Source: Gammaproteobacteria bacterium (GTDB lineage Bacteria > Pseudomonadota > Gammaproteobacteria > JACCYU01). From it: 64,000 bases of DNA. Each line of letters starts with the position of its first letter. Position 1 is the first letter of the stretch. Both the position numbers and the translations under genes were made by a program. A model generated the notes under the pieces. It worked only from the letters and a program-made list of their open reading frames with translations. It searched no databases and was not told where the DNA came from. The stretch is from the NCBI GenBank assembly GCA_013695765.1, contig JACCZW010000057.1, positions 22,824 to 86,823 of the forward strand, written 5' to 3'. Below are positions 17,367 through 25,895 of the stretch, piece after piece.

Positions 17367-18764
17367 TCAGGCGAGCACTTTGCGATAGATGTTGACGAGT
17401 TCGTCATTCAGCGCATGGAGATTATAGTGCGCATCGACATAAGCGCGGCCCGCGCGGCCCATGTCCGCCCATATATGGCGGTGCCGCGCAAGATAATCCA
17501 GCTTTTCCGCGATGGCGTCCGCGTCACGCTCGGGCACCAGCAACCCGGATATGCCATCTTTCACCAGCTCCGGAATGCCGCCGTGCCAGGTAGCGATGAC
17601 CGGTAATTCCAGCGCCATGGCTTCTTTCAGCGTATTTATGGGTGCATCCTGATTGCCGTCAGCGCCGGTGACACTGGGTCCGAGAAATATATCGGAGTCA
17701 TGCAAGATATCGATGATCTGCTAATGATTTCGCCAGCTCAGCATAGAGACCACGTGGCTAATGCGCAGTTCCTCGATCAGCCGCTGCAAGGGTTCACACA
17801 GCGGACCATCGCCGACGATGGTATACCTAACCTCGATATCCGGGTGAGCGTCCGCGAGTCTGGCGATCGCGCGCAGCGCGTACTCGATGCCCTTTTTCTC
17901 GACCAGACGGCCGATCGTCACCAGGCGGAACTGGTTGTCGCGGCGGCCGCCGACCCGCTCTGCGGGTGTGAATTTCGTACAATCGATGCCCGACGGCAGT
18001 ACGGTAAGCCTAGCGGGGTCGCAGCCCAGCTTGAGCAGGCGACGCTCGAAGAACATACAATTCGTGATGAACCTCGCATCGGTTTTGAACAATTCGCGGT
18101 ACACGCGATCACCGCGCGTGCGAACGCCTTGACTGATATCGTAACCGCGAAACGTTGTAATCAGCTTGCCGCGGATCGCGCCCAGCCGATGCAGCGCGAG
18201 GCCGGTCAATCCAATCGTGCCGAACTGACAGTGCACGATGTCGTGCGACCGGCGGAGCAGTGGCGCCGCTATATAAAGCAGCCGCCACAGATTCTTGCCC
18301 CCGCCCAGCAAAATCGATTTGCACCAGCGCCAGCAGAACCTCGGATTTTGGCGGAAGTTCGCTACTAATAAGGCCAATGCTTTAAGCACACGCAGCGAGC
18401 GATCTTCGGGAATAGTGATCGCGTAATGTGTGCGATCGAGCAGGCGGTGCCGCTCCACGTCGCGATGCTTCACCGCGGACTCGCCGGGTTGCAGGTTATG
18501 CAGCGTGTAAATATCAACCGTGTGCCCGCGCTCAATCAATCCCACCGCCTGATTGATAACGAAGGACTCCGATAAAAGCGGAAAATCATTGACCAGAAAT
18601 GCCACCGACAGTGGCTTACTGCTCGTGTCTGGACGCAACGCGCTCGCCGTAACGGAGGAAGATGGTGCGGGCGTCATGGCAGATGAACGCATAAACGTAG
18701 CGCGGCGGCTGGCGTCGAAGCTGTTGCGTTGAAGCCCGAGCGCGAATAACGCGAACAGCTTCAT
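17367..18764 (-). pseudogene. Family 4 glycosyltransferase with one in-frame stop
   Basis: The start is ATG 18764, with AAGGG 7 bases upstream. Residues 50-150 carry the GT4 N-terminal pattern (VAFLVNDFPLLSESFVINQA), as in colanic-acid-type transferases. The C-terminal domain has LVTIGRLVEKKGIEYALRAI, and beyond the stop EAMALELPVIATWHGGIPEL with its conserved acidic position. The frame ends at TAG 17721-17723 after SMLSWRNH, and the identical frame continues QIIDILHDSDIFLGPSVTGA to a normal end at 17367. Only one base change (probably GAG to TAG) separates it from an intact ~465-residue enzyme. It would transfer a sugar to a surface polysaccharide; specificity cannot be told. Confidence 0.85.
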
Positions 18765-19491
18765 TTATAGCCCTTAATTACCAGCCTCATGCATACGTTA
18801 ATCATGGAATCCAATGTCATGCTCGGATTTAATAAAACCGCTTTGAACTTGTGGTTTATCGCTATAACTTAAGCTCATAAAACTGGCAGGCGGTTTCGCA
18901 AAGATACGGTTTTGCACTATGTATGCCATCTAAACGCGGGTACAACGTTGTAGACTGACCGTCAATCGTGCCGCGTCAGCGGCATCGCCCGCAGCTAATT
19001 GCGCTTATGCATCAGCAGAAAACGTCCCACGCAAGAATCGGCAACGCCACTCAATAACGCGCGGTTATAGGGCGCCGCTTGCCGCACGCTGTATGAATTC
19101 TGGAAATGTCGCCTGAAATTCAGACGGATTTTTACGATCCGCTCTCGCATATCCCCTTCACGGCGAAAGCCTACTTATGAAATCAGCCCTGGCTTGCCGC
19201 GGCGGTCAACCCGTGGCAACTCTCAACAGCGACCGTAATTGCTAATAATCATCATCATAGCGTGCGTAAGGACCTGCATGCAGTCATTGATACGATAAAT
19301 ATCGGGTGGACTCAGGAAGTCACGCTTTGCGCTCACACGCTTATATTCCCGTGAATCATCGCGTGCGGTTCGTGAACACCCTGTGGCGCTTTCATGAACG
19401 AGGCCACATCGCACCTTGATACTGGGAGTTCCCGACGGCTCCAAAGGTTCGCGCTCGGCAAATGGCGCACGCCATACATGTAGCCGACCCT
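18765..19491. other. Gene-poor 730-base stretch upstream of the glycosyltransferase pair
   Basis: GC content appears lower than in the neighbours and no recognisable protein is encoded on either strand, apart from one possible short ORF (18995-19150). The promoter of the glycosyltransferase genes should be at its left end (tataact...aaaaccg area, about 18830-18880), but no confident -35/-10 pair is seen. It may be the remains of further surface-polysaccharide genes. Confidence 0.4.
18995..19150 (-). CDS. Possible 51-residue protein of unknown family
   Basis: ATG 19150 is preceded by AAGGGGAT, a good ribosome-binding site. The ORF reads MRERIVKIRLNFRRHFQNSY and ends VGRFLLMHKRN. It is basic and has no obvious membrane segment. 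It may be a real small protein or the C-terminal remnant of a larger gene. No family is recognised. Confidence 0.3.
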   Translation of the reverse strand: MRERIVKIRLNFRRHFQNSYSVRQAAPYNRALLSGVADSCVGRFLLMHKRN

Positions 19492-19773
19492 TCAAGGATC
19501 ACCCGGCCGCCAGACGCCGAACGCCTCGCCAGCGGGCGGTCGCGTTTGGCTCTCGCGTTCAAGATCCTCCATCACGTGGCGCGCGAGCGCATTCAATTGA
19601 TCGAGTGCGTCGCGCCTGGCGGTCGGCGGCATGTTCGTCTTGGCAAGCGCATAACCCATGATGGCGCTTAAGTACTGCATGGCCACCAGCGGATCGCTGG
19701 CGCGCGCATCGGCGCTGACCAGCGCCTCCTGTACCGAGTCGATGAGTTGCTGGGAAAGTTTAAGTTGATCCAC
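19492..19773 (-). CDS. Small helical protein of unknown function
   Basis: Encodes 93 residues from GTG 19773, with CAGGAG six bases upstream. The sequence (MDQLKLSQQLIDSVQEALVS ... LDQLNALARHVMEDLERES) is predicted to be mainly alpha-helical, with no signal peptide or membrane segment. It is upstream of no close partner on its strand; the nearest is the TPM protein gene 131 bases further up. The strong ribosome-binding site and regular amphipathic helices make it a credible gene, but I do not recognise the family. Confidence 0.6.
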   Translation of the reverse strand: MDQLKLSQQLIDSVQEALVSADARASDPLVAMQYLSAIMGYALAKTNMPPTARRDALDQLNALARHVMEDLERESQTRPPAGEAFGVWRPGDP

Positions 19774-19903
19774 GATTACTCCTGAATTGGCCGGGTGACA
19801 CTTACGCAGGCGGCGTGTTTCCCGCGCTATATGACGGCCGGGACATCGGCGGATCGTTGGCCCGCAAGAACGCCTGCGCTGGAATGCTGGGCTGCGGTGG
19901 TTG

Positions 19904-20392
19904 CTACAAAATCACCGGCGCGTCCGGCAGTTCGTTGTGATCGCCATCGCGCGCCGGGTAATGCTGCGCCAGATGAGAACTGACTTCCTTGATGCCGGTG
20001 CGGATGCCCTCTTCGAACCGATTTGCTCGTAACATCGATTCAATTTTAATGCAAACCGCGTGCCAGCCTAGTGCGCCTACGCGCGCGTCGATGCCGCGAT
20101 CGGCGACAATTTCTACGTCGTGATCGGCCAACAGCAGATAAATGAGCACGCCGTTGTTGTGTTCGGTGTCCCACACGCGCAGGTCGGAAAACACCTGGAT
20201 GGCGCGTTCGCGCGCGGTCTGCCCACACAACAGCGCATCGATGTCGAGACCGGCTTCCACCGCGAACCGAATCTCGCCGTGGTGCGATGTCTCGCTCTCG
20301 CGTATGGCGGCCTCGATAGTCTGCATCGTGTGCGGCGGGAACGCGCGGCGCACCTGCCAGGCGCCGCTGAACAAATGCTTAAGCCAGCGCAC
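19904..20392 (-). CDS. TPM-domain protein (YgcG relative, no signal peptide)
   Basis: Encodes 162 residues from GTG 20392, three bases after the stop of the preceding TPM gene. The core ETSHHGEIRFAVEAGLDIDA, then WDTEHNNGVLIYLLLADHDVEIVADRGID and the tail region form the TPM fold (proposed phosphatase or membrane-repair partner domain). Unlike its neighbour it has no signal peptide or glycine-rich tail, so it would act in the cytoplasm or loosely at the membrane. A LemA gene, a secreted TPM gene and a short TPM gene in this order is a common bacterial cluster. Function is not established. Confidence 0.85.
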   Translation of the reverse strand: MRWLKHLFSGAWQVRRAFPPHTMQTIEAAIRESETSHHGEIRFAVEAGLDIDALLCGQTARERAIQVFSDLRVWDTEHNNGVLIYLLLADHDVEIVADRGIDARVGALGWHAVCIKIESMLRANRFEEGIRTGIKEVSSHLAQHYPARDGDHNELPDAPVIL

Positions 20393-20395
20393 GGG

Positions 20396-21298
20396 TCACC
20401 ATCGTCCCGACGCGCCGCCACCGCCAAAACCGCCACCTCCGCCCCCAAAACCGCCACCGCGGCCTATGCCACCGCCGAGACCACCCCCAAGGCCGCCCCC
20501 GAAACCGCCGCTCGAATAATAGCCGCCACGGCTAATGCCGCGCCCGCCTCCCAGACCGCTAAACATCAGGATGGCGAATATGGCCAGAGCAGAGAGTACG
20601 GCGGCGCCCACACCCGCCAGCAACCACACGATACCTGCCGCAACCGCGGCGGTGCCCAATGCTGCCGGCAGGCTGCCGATCAGACCGCGAAACATCTGAC
20701 CGATCATAAACGCGAAAAACACCACACCCGGCACGATCGAACTCGGGCTGCCGCCGTCGTCATTCGACGCACCCGGCGCGGGCGGCGGCAACGGCTCGCC
20801 TTTGACCACCTTCATCATCGCGCGCACACCTGCCTGAATGCCGCCGAAGAAATCGCCATCGCGAAAATGCGGCGTGATGATTTCGGCGATGATGCGTTTG
20901 GACGTCGCGTCGGTCAGCGCGCCTTCGAGACCATAGCCCACTTCGATGCGCAGGATGCGATCGTTTTTCGCGACCAGCAGCAGCGCACCGTCGTCAACGT
21001 CTTCCCTGCCCAGTTTCCATTTTTCGACGACCCGGATGGAATACTGCTCGATCTCCTCGGGCCGGGTGGTAGAGACAAGCAGCACGGCAAGCTGGCTGCC
21101 CTGCTTTTTCTCGAAGTTTGCCAGTGATTGTTCGAGTTCCGTCTTTTGCCGCGCCGATAGCGTATTCGTCAAATCCGTAACGCGCGCGTCGAGCGCGGGC
21201 ACCGGAACTTGCGCAGACACAGCGCCCGCAAACAGCAGACACCAACAGGCGGCGAGCCACAAACCGGCTGACCGCGTCTGCTTCAACGCGCGTGGCAC
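20396..21298 (-). CDS. Secreted/membrane TPM-domain protein, YgcG family
   Basis: Encodes 300 residues: a signal peptide (SAGLWLAACWCLLFAGAVSA), a TPM domain about residues 35-160 (LDARVTDLTNTLSARQKTEL, QLAVLLVSTTRPEEIEQYSI, ILRIEVGYGLEGALTD), two or three membrane segments about 185-255, then a tail of almost pure Gly with Ser/Phe (GGGFGGGGGG) ending GASGRW. This is the usual YgcG layout. The GTG start overlaps the last base of the lemA stop codon, implying translational coupling. The glycine tail faces the periplasm or cell surface; its role is unknown. Confidence 0.9.
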   Translation of the reverse strand: MPRALKQTRSAGLWLAACWCLLFAGAVSAQVPVPALDARVTDLTNTLSARQKTELEQSLANFEKKQGSQLAVLLVSTTRPEEIEQYSIRVVEKWKLGREDVDDGALLLVAKNDRILRIEVGYGLEGALTDATSKRIIAEIITPHFRDGDFFGGIQAGVRAMMKVVKGEPLPPPAPGASNDDGGSPSSIVPGVVFFAFMIGQMFRGLIGSLPAALGTAAVAAGIVWLLAGVGAAVLSALAIFAILMFSGLGGGRGISRGGYYSSGGFGGGLGGGLGGGIGRGGGFGGGGGGFGGGGASGRW

Positions 21299-21903
21299 TA
21301 TTGCGCGCCCTGCCCCTTGGGGCTCGAGAAATCGACCGCGGGCGGCTCAGAGATCACTTCTTCGTTCTCCACGGTGAAGCTGGGTTTGGTGTCGTGACCG
21401 AATACCATCGCGGTCAAATTGCTGGGAAAGGAACGCACGGTGATGTTGTACTCCTGTACCGCCTCGATATAGCGGTTGCGCGCGACGGTGATGCGATTCT
21501 CGGTACCTTCCAGTTGCGCCTGCAGATCGCGGAACAGGCTGTTCGAACGCAACTGAGGGTAGTTCTCCGAGACCACCAGCAACCGCGAAAGCGCGCCCGA
21601 CAATTCGCCCTGCGCCTGCTGAAAACTCTCAAACGCCTGCTCGTTCTCGATCAGTTCCGGCGTGGCCTGAATGGAACCGACCCGGGAGCGCGCATTGGTG
21701 ACTTCAGTGAGCACCTCGCGCTCCTGCTTCGCGAAACCCTTGACCGTGTTGACCAGATTGGGCACCAGATCGGCGCGGCGCTGATATTGATTCAATACCT
21801 CGGCCCAGGACGCTTTGATCTGCTCGTCGCCAACTTGCAGGGTATTGTAGCCGCAGCCGCTTAAGGCCAGGGCAAAAATCAAACCTATAAATACTTTACG
21901 CAT
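21298..21903 (-). CDS. lemA: LemA family lipoprotein
   Basis: ATG 21903 (MRKVFIGLIFALALSGCGYN) is chosen over 21945 because AGAGG precedes it and it places a perfect lipobox (LSGC, Cys17) at the end of a signal peptide. The body has the LemA helical hallmarks WAEVLNQYQRRADLVPNLVN and NRYIEAVQEYNITVRSFPSN. LemA proteins are membrane-anchored four-helix proteins of uncertain role, often encoded with TPM-domain proteins as here. It is the first gene of the three-gene unit. Confidence 0.92.
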   Translation of the reverse strand: MRKVFIGLIFALALSGCGYNTLQVGDEQIKASWAEVLNQYQRRADLVPNLVNTVKGFAKQEREVLTEVTNARSRVGSIQATPELIENEQAFESFQQAQGELSGALSRLLVVSENYPQLRSNSLFRDLQAQLEGTENRITVARNRYIEAVQEYNITVRSFPSNLTAMVFGHDTKPSFTVENEEVISEPPAVDFSSPKGQGAQ

Positions 21904-21966
21904 CGAAGCGCCTCTTGCTGTAAGGAATACGATAGAGTCCTGCATAAGGACTTAACGAAGAAGCTG

Positions 21967-22130
21967 TCATCCCTTCAATTCTTTCAGGGTAGGCTCTGAG
22001 CCCTTCGCTGCGCTCAGGGTAAACTCCGCGAAGGATCTCGGAGTGAAGCATCTGGTTTCGGAAACAGGAGATTCTTCGGCCGGAATTTACCCTTGAACAA
22101 GTGAAGGGGCCTCAGAATGACAAACTACCC
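21967..22130. repeat. Dispersed intergenic repeat upstream of lemA
   Basis: Contains gagcccttcgctgcgctcag followed by ggtaaactccgcgaaggatc, a gagattcttcggccg block, and cctcagaatgaca at the end. The style (inverted 'cttcgctgcgctcag' and 'cctcagaatgaca' words) is that of dispersed repeats common in environmental bacterial genomes. It fills most of the 300-base gap between lemA and rarA, and no gene is seen there. Confidence 0.45.
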
Positions 22131-22203
22131 GACCTGTTAACCATTTACGCAATAAGTCTATAAAGTGTTCTCCGCGGCCCACTGCGTTTGCAGTGTGGCG
22201 TCA

Positions 22204-23643
22204 CTAAGCCCGTTTGTCACGTTCGCGATTGGCCGCACGCAGTTGCGCGAGCTTCTCCCCGATCTTGATTTCCAGCCCGCGTTCGACCGGGAAATAAAAA
22301 CGCTGCCCGATTAGTTCCGTCGGCAAGTAATTTTCGCCCGCGGCGAAGCCTTGTGCCTCATCGTGCGCGTAGCGGTAGCCCTTGCCGTGGCCCAGTGACT
22401 TCATCAGCCGCGTGGGCGCGTTGCGCAAATGCGGCGGCACTTCCAGACTGCCGGACTCGCGCGCCGCCTGCGTGGCCGTCTTGAAGGCGTTGTAAACCGC
22501 GTTGCTTTTGGGCGCGCAGGCAAGATAAGCCACCGCCTGGGCGATTGCGAGTTCGCCTTCGGGACTACCTAGGCGTTCATACGTATCCCAGGCATTCAGC
22601 GCGAGCTGCACGCCACGCGGATCGGCGTTGCCGATATCCTCGGAGGCGGTGCGCATGATCCGGCGCGCGATGTAGAGCGGATCGCAGCCCCCGTCCAGCA
22701 TGCGGCAAAGCCAGTAAAGCGCCGCATCCGGATCCGAACCGCGCACGGATTTTTGCAGCGCGGAGATCTGGTCGTAGAAGATGTCGCCGCCCTTGTCGAA
22801 GCGGCGCAAACCCTGACGCGTGACCTCGGTTATGGTGTCCGCATCGATCACCGCGCGCCCGTCGATTTCGGTCGCCAGATCGGCGGCGATCTCCAGCAGG
22901 TTAAGCGCGCGCCGCGCATCACCATCGGCGGCCCGCGCCAGGGTGTCGCGCAGATCGGGCGCGAATTCGAGATGCTTCTGCCCCAACCCACGCTCCGGGT
23001 CTTCTAGCGCCTGGTCGATCAGCGCGCGAATGTCCGTCACATCAAGCGGCTTGAGCACATAGGTCCTCACACGCGACAGTAGCGCGTTGTTGAGTTCGAA
23101 CGATGGGTTCTCGGTGGTGGCGCCGATGAAATAAATCGTACCGTCTTCCACGTGCGGGAGGAATGCGTCCTGCTGCGACTTGTTGAAACGGTGCACCTCG
23201 TCGACGAACAGCACCGTCGCGCGCCGCTTTGCAACGCGCGTGCGACGCGCCTCGTCGATGGCCGCGCGAATGTCCTTCACGCCGGAGAGCACCGCGGAGA
23301 GGCTTAAAAAACGCGCGCCCGAGGCGCCCGTAATCAGACGCGCCAGGGTGGTTTTGCCGGTGCCGGGCGGTCCCCAGAACACCATCGAATGCAACCGGTC
23401 GTCCTCGATCGCGCGGCGTAACGGCTTGCCCGTCGCCATGATATGCGCCTGCCCGACGAACTCCGCCACATTGCGCGGACGCATGCGGTCGGCCAGCGGC
23501 CGGTAAGGTGATTCAAGGCTATGCAGACCGCTCAAAGTGGTATTAGGGTCGTTTTCATGGCGCTTCGCTGTATGTAGCGCATGATCGCGACGATAGCGAG
23601 CGCCTGACTTGCGGCGCTGTTCATAGATCGTTGAACTCGACAT
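22204..23643 (-). CDS. rarA: Replication-associated recombination protein RarA (MgsA), AAA+ ATPase
   Basis: Encodes up to 479 residues. The AAA+ core is clear: Walker [12 protein letters not shown] (about residue 90), Walker [20 protein letters not shown], sensor 1 [20 protein letters not shown]. The C-terminal clamp-loader-like domain follows ([20 protein letters not shown] observed as [20 protein letters not shown]). RarA acts at stalled replication forks. The start is uncertain: ATG 23643 overlaps the upstream lipoprotein gene by 23 bases and gives an atypical basic extension, while family alignments favour a start near TTG 23535. It lies downstream of lolA, a common gammaproteobacterial arrangement, here with one extra lipoprotein gene between them. 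Confidence 0.94.
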   Translation of the reverse strand: MSSSTIYEQRRKSGARYRRDHALHTAKRHENDPNTTLSGLHSLESPYRPLADRMRPRNVAEFVGQAHIMATGKPLRRAIEDDRLHSMVFWGPPGTGKTTLARLITGASGARFLSLSAVLSGVKDIRAAIDEARRTRVAKRRATVLFVDEVHRFNKSQQDAFLPHVEDGTIYFIGATTENPSFELNNALLSRVRTYVLKPLDVTDIRALIDQALEDPERGLGQKHLEFAPDLRDTLARAADGDARRALNLLEIAADLATEIDGRAVIDADTITEVTRQGLRRFDKGGDIFYDQISALQKSVRGSDPDAALYWLCRMLDGGCDPLYIARRIMRTASEDIGNADPRGVQLALNAWDTYERLGSPEGELAIAQAVAYLACAPKSNAVYNAFKTATQAARESGSLEVPPHLRNAPTRLMKSLGHGKGYRYAHDEAQGFAAGENYLPTELIGQRFYFPVERGLEIKIGEKLAQLRAANRERDKRA

Positions 23644-24241
23644 CTTCCAGGAAAGCTGCCGCCCGATCGAAAAACGCGGAATCCTGGTTTCTCAAGTACT
23701 TAATGTCGGTCGGGAAACGAATGTGCGAGTATGACACTTCGATACCCACGGCCCGGTCTTCCGGGTGCGCACAAATAAGCCGCGTCATCTCGATGATCAT
23801 GTTTCTGGTGCCACCCGACTTTTCCACGGGCACCTGCGTTTCCCCAATATCACGAGACTTAACGCAGTCGACGCCTTTGATGGCATCGGCTTCCACCTCG
23901 TGCATTGTGGTTACTAAACGACCCTGCTCATTACTCCTGAGTTGCACGGAATCTATCAGCCGTCGCAGTTCCTCGTTAGTTCTGTATGGCGGCAATTTGA
24001 GCAAGCCTGCGTCGATAATGAAGGTCTTGTCCCGACCTTCATGGCGCCTGACGAGCAACAGCCGCGAATCGTTTTCGACTACATCCCATCCCGCCTCATC
24101 GGGGGGCAATAACGAATAGCCATCGCGCGAGATTCGTTCCGGCGGAAGCGGAAGTTCTCGGCCAACCGGCGGGTTGCCAACACACGATGTGCAAGCTATT
24201 AACACGCAGCCGATTGTCAACCAAGGCCTGATCAGGATCAC
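23621..24241 (-). CDS. Lipoprotein of unknown function between lolA and rarA
   Basis: Encodes 206 residues with a lipoprotein signal: [17 protein letters not shown], lipobox LIAC at Cys17. The mature domain is mixed alpha/beta with [20 protein letters not shown] and [20 protein letters not shown], and two Cys (in GVDCVKSR and LICAHPED) that could form a disulfide. It ends inside the first codons of the rarA frame and starts 15 bases after lolA, so it is probably part of a lolA operon. No known family is recognised. Confidence 0.75.
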   Translation of the reverse strand: MILIRPWLTIGCVLIACTSCVGNPPVGRELPLPPERISRDGYSLLPPDEAGWDVVENDSRLLLVRRHEGRDKTFIIDAGLLKLPPYRTNEELRRLIDSVQLRSNEQGRLVTTMHEVEADAIKGVDCVKSRDIGETQVPVEKSGGTRNMIIEMTRLICAHPEDRAVGIEVSYSHIRFPTDIKYLRNQDSAFFDRAAAFLEDVEFNDL

Positions 24242-24256
24242 TACCTAAGGTCGCGC

Positions 24257-24928
24257 TCAGCGCGTCGCATCGATCACATCCGTGCCCGCCGATGGCTCGA
24301 ACTCAAACCGCGTGGGATCGATCTCGACGTTGGTGCGTACCTTGTCGAGCCGGATGACGGTGGTCTGGCCGAACTGGTCGTGCAAAATCATGCGGCGGAT
24401 GCCGCTGTCATCCAGACCCAGCCGGATGCGGTTGAATTCGATGTCCTGCACCCGGGGCGCGAGTTGCACCCAGTCCAGACCGTCGCGCTCGCCGGTCTCC
24501 TTTATATTGAACTGTTCTTTTAACGGCCGCTCGCCGATCAGCAACGCGATCGGCGCCGCGCCCAGCGCGTCTTCCAGCGACTTGACGGTCGCCTGTTCGA
24601 GCTCTTCGTCGTAAATCCACAGTCGTTCGCCGTCCGCCAGAATCAGTTGCACATCCGGTTCCTCGTACTCCCAGCGAAAGCGGCCCGGGCGCATAAGCTG
24701 GACGGTACCACTAGATTGCGCGACCTGCTCGCCATCCTCGCCCAGTACCAATTGCGTGAATTTTGCGTCCAGGGTGCGCACTTCGCTGGAAAAGCGCGCG
24801 AGCTGTTCGGCGGCCGTCTGGGCAAGCGCGGGTTGCAGTGTCAGCGACGCCAACAAGACCCCTGACTGTAGGGTGCGCCATGCGAAAGCGCTAATCGCGG
24901 TTGTGTCAGTTCGTACACAATCAATCAT
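24257..24928 (-). CDS. lolA: Outer-membrane lipoprotein carrier protein LolA
   Basis: Encodes 223 residues: a signal peptide ending LTLQPALA, then the LolA half-barrel (FSSEVRTLDAKFTQLVLGED, SSGTVQLMRPGRFRWEYEEP, LWIYDEELEQATVKSLEDAL). LolA ferries lipoproteins across the periplasm from LolCDE to LolB. The signal-peptide region contains AWRTLQSG encoded by the end of a dispersed repeat (caccctacag), so its N-terminus may have been reshaped by repeat insertion. The start at 24928 is the longest option; a shorter start would remove part of the signal peptide. Confidence 0.93.
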   Translation of the reverse strand: MIDCVRTDTTAISAFAWRTLQSGVLLASLTLQPALAQTAAEQLARFSSEVRTLDAKFTQLVLGEDGEQVAQSSGTVQLMRPGRFRWEYEEPDVQLILADGERLWIYDEELEQATVKSLEDALGAAPIALLIGERPLKEQFNIKETGERDGLDWVQLAPRVQDIEFNRIRLGLDDSGIRRMILHDQFGQTTVIRLDKVRTNVEIDPTRFEFEPSAGTDVIDATR

Positions 24929-25121
24929 GATTTTGTCTCAAGCCGGCAGGATCCTGGTGCACGCGTCGCATTCTGCTCTTGTTCAGATCAGTCTCATAAC
25001 ACGCGAATTCAGCAGCGCGGAACGGCTGCATGGAAAGACACGTTAGCGACCCCGCGTCCGATGGAATGGAAGATTAGGTTTATGCAGCGTACTAAAGAGA
25101 GGGCTGAGAGGGACCTAGGTA
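24929..25121. other. Non-coding gap upstream of lolA
   Basis: No gene is supported here on either strand. The lolA promoter should lie here but was not identified. Confidence 0.35.
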
Positions 25122-25355
25122 TTACAGAAGCCGTGCGTCATCGTCTACTCGAAAAACAGCGAGAGAGACTTTCCGAGAAGGCGCGTTATGAACAAACGCT
25201 GCATAGAACGAGAGTGCTTTACGTTCGTCCAATAGCCACGTTGTATGACAGATTTGCTCGACGCCTTCTGGAAGCGCTGAACTGGCCCCTGCATCACTTA
25301 GAAGATTGGTCAATCCAGCGTCACCGGAGGGAGATGCAATTAAAAGAATTTTCAT
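25122..25355 (-). CDS. Possible 77-residue protein of unknown family
   Basis: ATG 25355 has TAGGA nine bases upstream. The product begins MKILLIASPSGDAGLTNLLS and includes GVEQICHTTWLLDERKALSF, which reads like a small alpha/beta domain. A longer ORF on the opposite strand (25061-25369), rich in Arg/Glu, covers the same bases; only one is likely real and I prefer the minus strand because its residue pattern is more protein-like. Base composition here is more AT-rich than in flanking genes. Confidence 0.42.
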   Translation of the reverse strand: MKILLIASPSGDAGLTNLLSDAGASSALPEGVEQICHTTWLLDERKALSFYAAFVHNAPSRKVSLAVFRVDDDARLL

Positions 25356-25412
25356 GTCCAGATTCCTAAGTAAATATAGTGCCTGGGTCGAGATTGATCT
25401 CGAACCAGGGCT

Positions 25413-25517
25413 TTAGACGTGACGAAAAATGAACGCAAGAGCCAAAACAAAGCCCGAGAGCGCTGCAATGATTTTTGCGATATCGATTGTCACGGTAACT
25501 GCGATATGCGCCTTCAT
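25413..25517 (-). CDS. Possible 34-residue single-pass membrane protein
   Basis: ATG 25517, with GGAAACTCC upstream, opens an ORF reading MKAHIAVTVTIDIAKIIAAL followed by SGFVLALAFIFRHV. One hydrophobic helix of about 18 residues is flanked by a short polar N-terminus and a basic end. Size and layout are typical of small membrane proteins, but no family is recognised and chance cannot be excluded. Confidence 0.35.
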   Translation of the reverse strand: MKAHIAVTVTIDIAKIIAALSGFVLALAFIFRHV

Positions 25518-25895
25518 GGAGTTTCCGCCATTCAGGTGCAGCCGCAGCAGGCCTGCGCGGCCGCGATGAGTTCGTGGCCGTGCTTTGGTGGTTATTGGTA
25601 TTGCCGGTGACGAGTCTCGCTCGCGAATACGTCTCGTTCGGCACCATTGGCCACCTAACGGCACACTTGCCAGTGCGCCGGGGAGGAAGTGGATCAAGTT
25701 CCGCTGTTCGCGCAACGGAGTGCTTGTGTTCCATGCCCTCCCGAAACTTCATATATAACCTAACAAGTTTTAGGTTGGCGAGTATTGCATGAGACTGGGT
25801 ATTCCGCATCTAATTGTAAGACCAGTTTGGGAAACAAAAATGTCATGCGTGAGCGTAGACACCTGACGCAATGCGGTTGACTGCGATGCAGGTGT
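25518..25895. other. AT-richer gene-poor stretch upstream of the ftsK end
   Basis: No recognisable protein is seen on either strand. Together with 25061-25517 it forms a ~800-base island of lower GC between the lolA and ftsK genes, with several overlapping short ORFs in all frames. It may be a decayed insertion. Confidence 0.35.

Noticed and set aside
19223..19495. 90-codon minus-strand frame
   Set aside because: Residue pattern is not protein-like, no ribosome-binding site, and it lies in a gene-poor region.
20120..21127. 335-codon plus-strand frame opposite the YgcG/TPM genes
   Set aside because: Ala/Thr/Lys/Pro-rich sequence mirroring the Gly-rich tail of YgcG; antisense artefact.
25061..25369. 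102-codon plus-strand frame rich in Arg and Glu
   Set aside because: Overlaps the minus-strand ORF 25122-25355; start lacks a convincing ribosome-binding site at 25061 and no domain is recognised. Kept only as an alternative.
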